From WQUF01 sp031549525 (lineage in GTDB: Bacteria > Bacillota > Clostridia > Clostridiales > Clostridiaceae), in the NCBI GenBank assembly GCA_031549525.1, contig JAVBPQ010000043.1:1-6216 (forward strand): a stretch of DNA of 6,216 nt. The letters are read 5' to 3'. A model generated the notes under the pieces. It made no database searches. It saw only the letters and a list, made by a program, of their open reading frames with translations, and was not told where the DNA came from. Below are positions 5,914 to 6,216 of this stretch, in pieces. The translations under genes and the position numbers were made by a program. The first letter of the stretch is position 1; each line of letters starts with the position of its first letter.

Positions 5914-6062
5914 ATCATTATGTGGCAAGAAGACTCCTACCTCAAGGTGAAAAAGTTGATAATGCATATATAAAAGATAAATAATTATCTTTAAATTGAG
6001 TACCTTATCATCTTCAATTATAAGTTACTATACTTTCTATTATCTATATTTTAAAAATACTC
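5914..6062. other. Short intergenic stretch between the convergent operon and fabZ
   Basis: No gene is supported. It holds a perfect 8-bp palindrome AAAGATAA-ATAA-TTATCTTT (5973-5992), which has no T-run on the minus side and so is a weak terminator candidate for fabZ. A short open plus-strand frame (about 5919-5984) ends VDNAYIKDK and could be a gene remnant, but it is too short to identify. Confidence 0.45.
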
Positions 6063-6216
6063 CTATCTTTCAATAGCAAATATAAGCTCTGCCTCAACAG
6101 CTTTTTCTTCACCAACATAAGCGATACTCTTTCCAAAACCAACAGGACCTTTTGATTTTGTAATAAATACCTCAAGCCTTAAAACATCCCCAGGTATTAC
6201 CTTTCTCTTAAACCTT
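6063..6216 (-). CDS. fabZ: 3-hydroxyacyl-ACP dehydratase FabZ, C-terminal end (partial)
   Basis: The minus strand codes for 50 residues up to a TAG at 6063-6065; the rest of the gene lies beyond the right edge. The visible part starts RFKRKVIPGDVLRLEVFITK, then SKGPVGFGKSIAYVGEEKAV and ends EAELIFAIER. This is the characteristic C-terminal half of the FabZ hotdog fold: the FR.PV.PGD.L.LEV strand, the G..G.G.A.V turn and the AEAEL.FAI end. FabZ dehydrates 3-hydroxyacyl-ACP in type II fatty acid synthesis and acts in the cytosol. The catalytic His and Glu lie upstream, outside the window. Downstream of it the radical SAM operon converges. A related hotdog dehydratase is possible but less likely. 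Confidence 0.85.
   Translation of the reverse strand, partial: RFKRKVIPGDVLRLEVFITKSKGPVGFGKSIAYVGEEKAVEAELIFAIER

Noticed and set aside
5920..5973. 17-codon plus-strand ORF starting MWQEDSYLK, considered as a radical SAM precursor peptide
   Set aside because: It begins after a strong terminator, lacks a ribosome site and contains no cysteine.

Overview
The window looks like chromosomal DNA of a low-GC Firmicute, probably a member of the Clostridia. The outer parts are very AT-rich: a hand count gives 13 G+C in positions 421-480 and 9 in positions 3781-3840. Shine-Dalgarno sites are strong GGAGG types, and the right edge holds a clostridial-looking fabZ end. I cannot name the species. There are no tRNA, rRNA or CRISPR signals and no intact transposase.

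Layout. (1) Positions 1-234 are the 3' end of an unrecognised plus-strand gene. A gene-free AT-rich stretch follows to about 560; it holds one long imperfect inverted repeat (373-446). (2) Positions of about 560-3440 form a minus-strand cassette of visibly higher GC (31 G+C in each of positions 601-660 and 3181-3240). In transcription order it has a Crp/Fnr-family regulator, a perfect 16-bp palindrome that is a likely operator, an amidohydrolase of the ACMSD/gamma-resorcylate decarboxylase type, a DUF2316 protein, and two decayed genes. The decayed genes are a SnoaL/NTF2-like protein with a frameshift and a lost C-terminus, and a MATE transporter reduced to scraps. Composition and decay suggest acquired DNA that is eroding at its downstream end, while the first three genes remain intact. 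(3) Positions 3458-3694 hold a truncated AT-rich GNAT acetyltransferase, which marks the cassette's upstream edge. (4) Positions 3891-5887 hold a tight plus-strand two-gene operon: a membrane-anchored, lipoprotein-like protein of unknown function and a radical SAM enzyme with a complete SPASM domain. The stop and start codons overlap as TGATG, and a strong terminator overlaps the last stop. (5) After a short intergenic gap, the minus-strand 3' end of fabZ runs off the right edge.

How the genes may work together. In the cassette, the regulator probably controls the amidohydrolase operon through the palindrome, which sits near -42 from a candidate extended -10 promoter. SnoaL-like proteins and transporters next to such amidohydrolases would fit uptake or export and conversion of a small, perhaps aromatic, molecule, but only the regulator, hydrolase and DUF2316 protein can now be made intact. 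In the second operon the radical SAM/SPASM enzyme has the cysteine layout of peptide- and protein-modifying enzymes, and no separate small precursor peptide is visible. The best candidate substrate or partner is therefore its translationally coupled neighbour, which makes this pair the most interesting object in the window.
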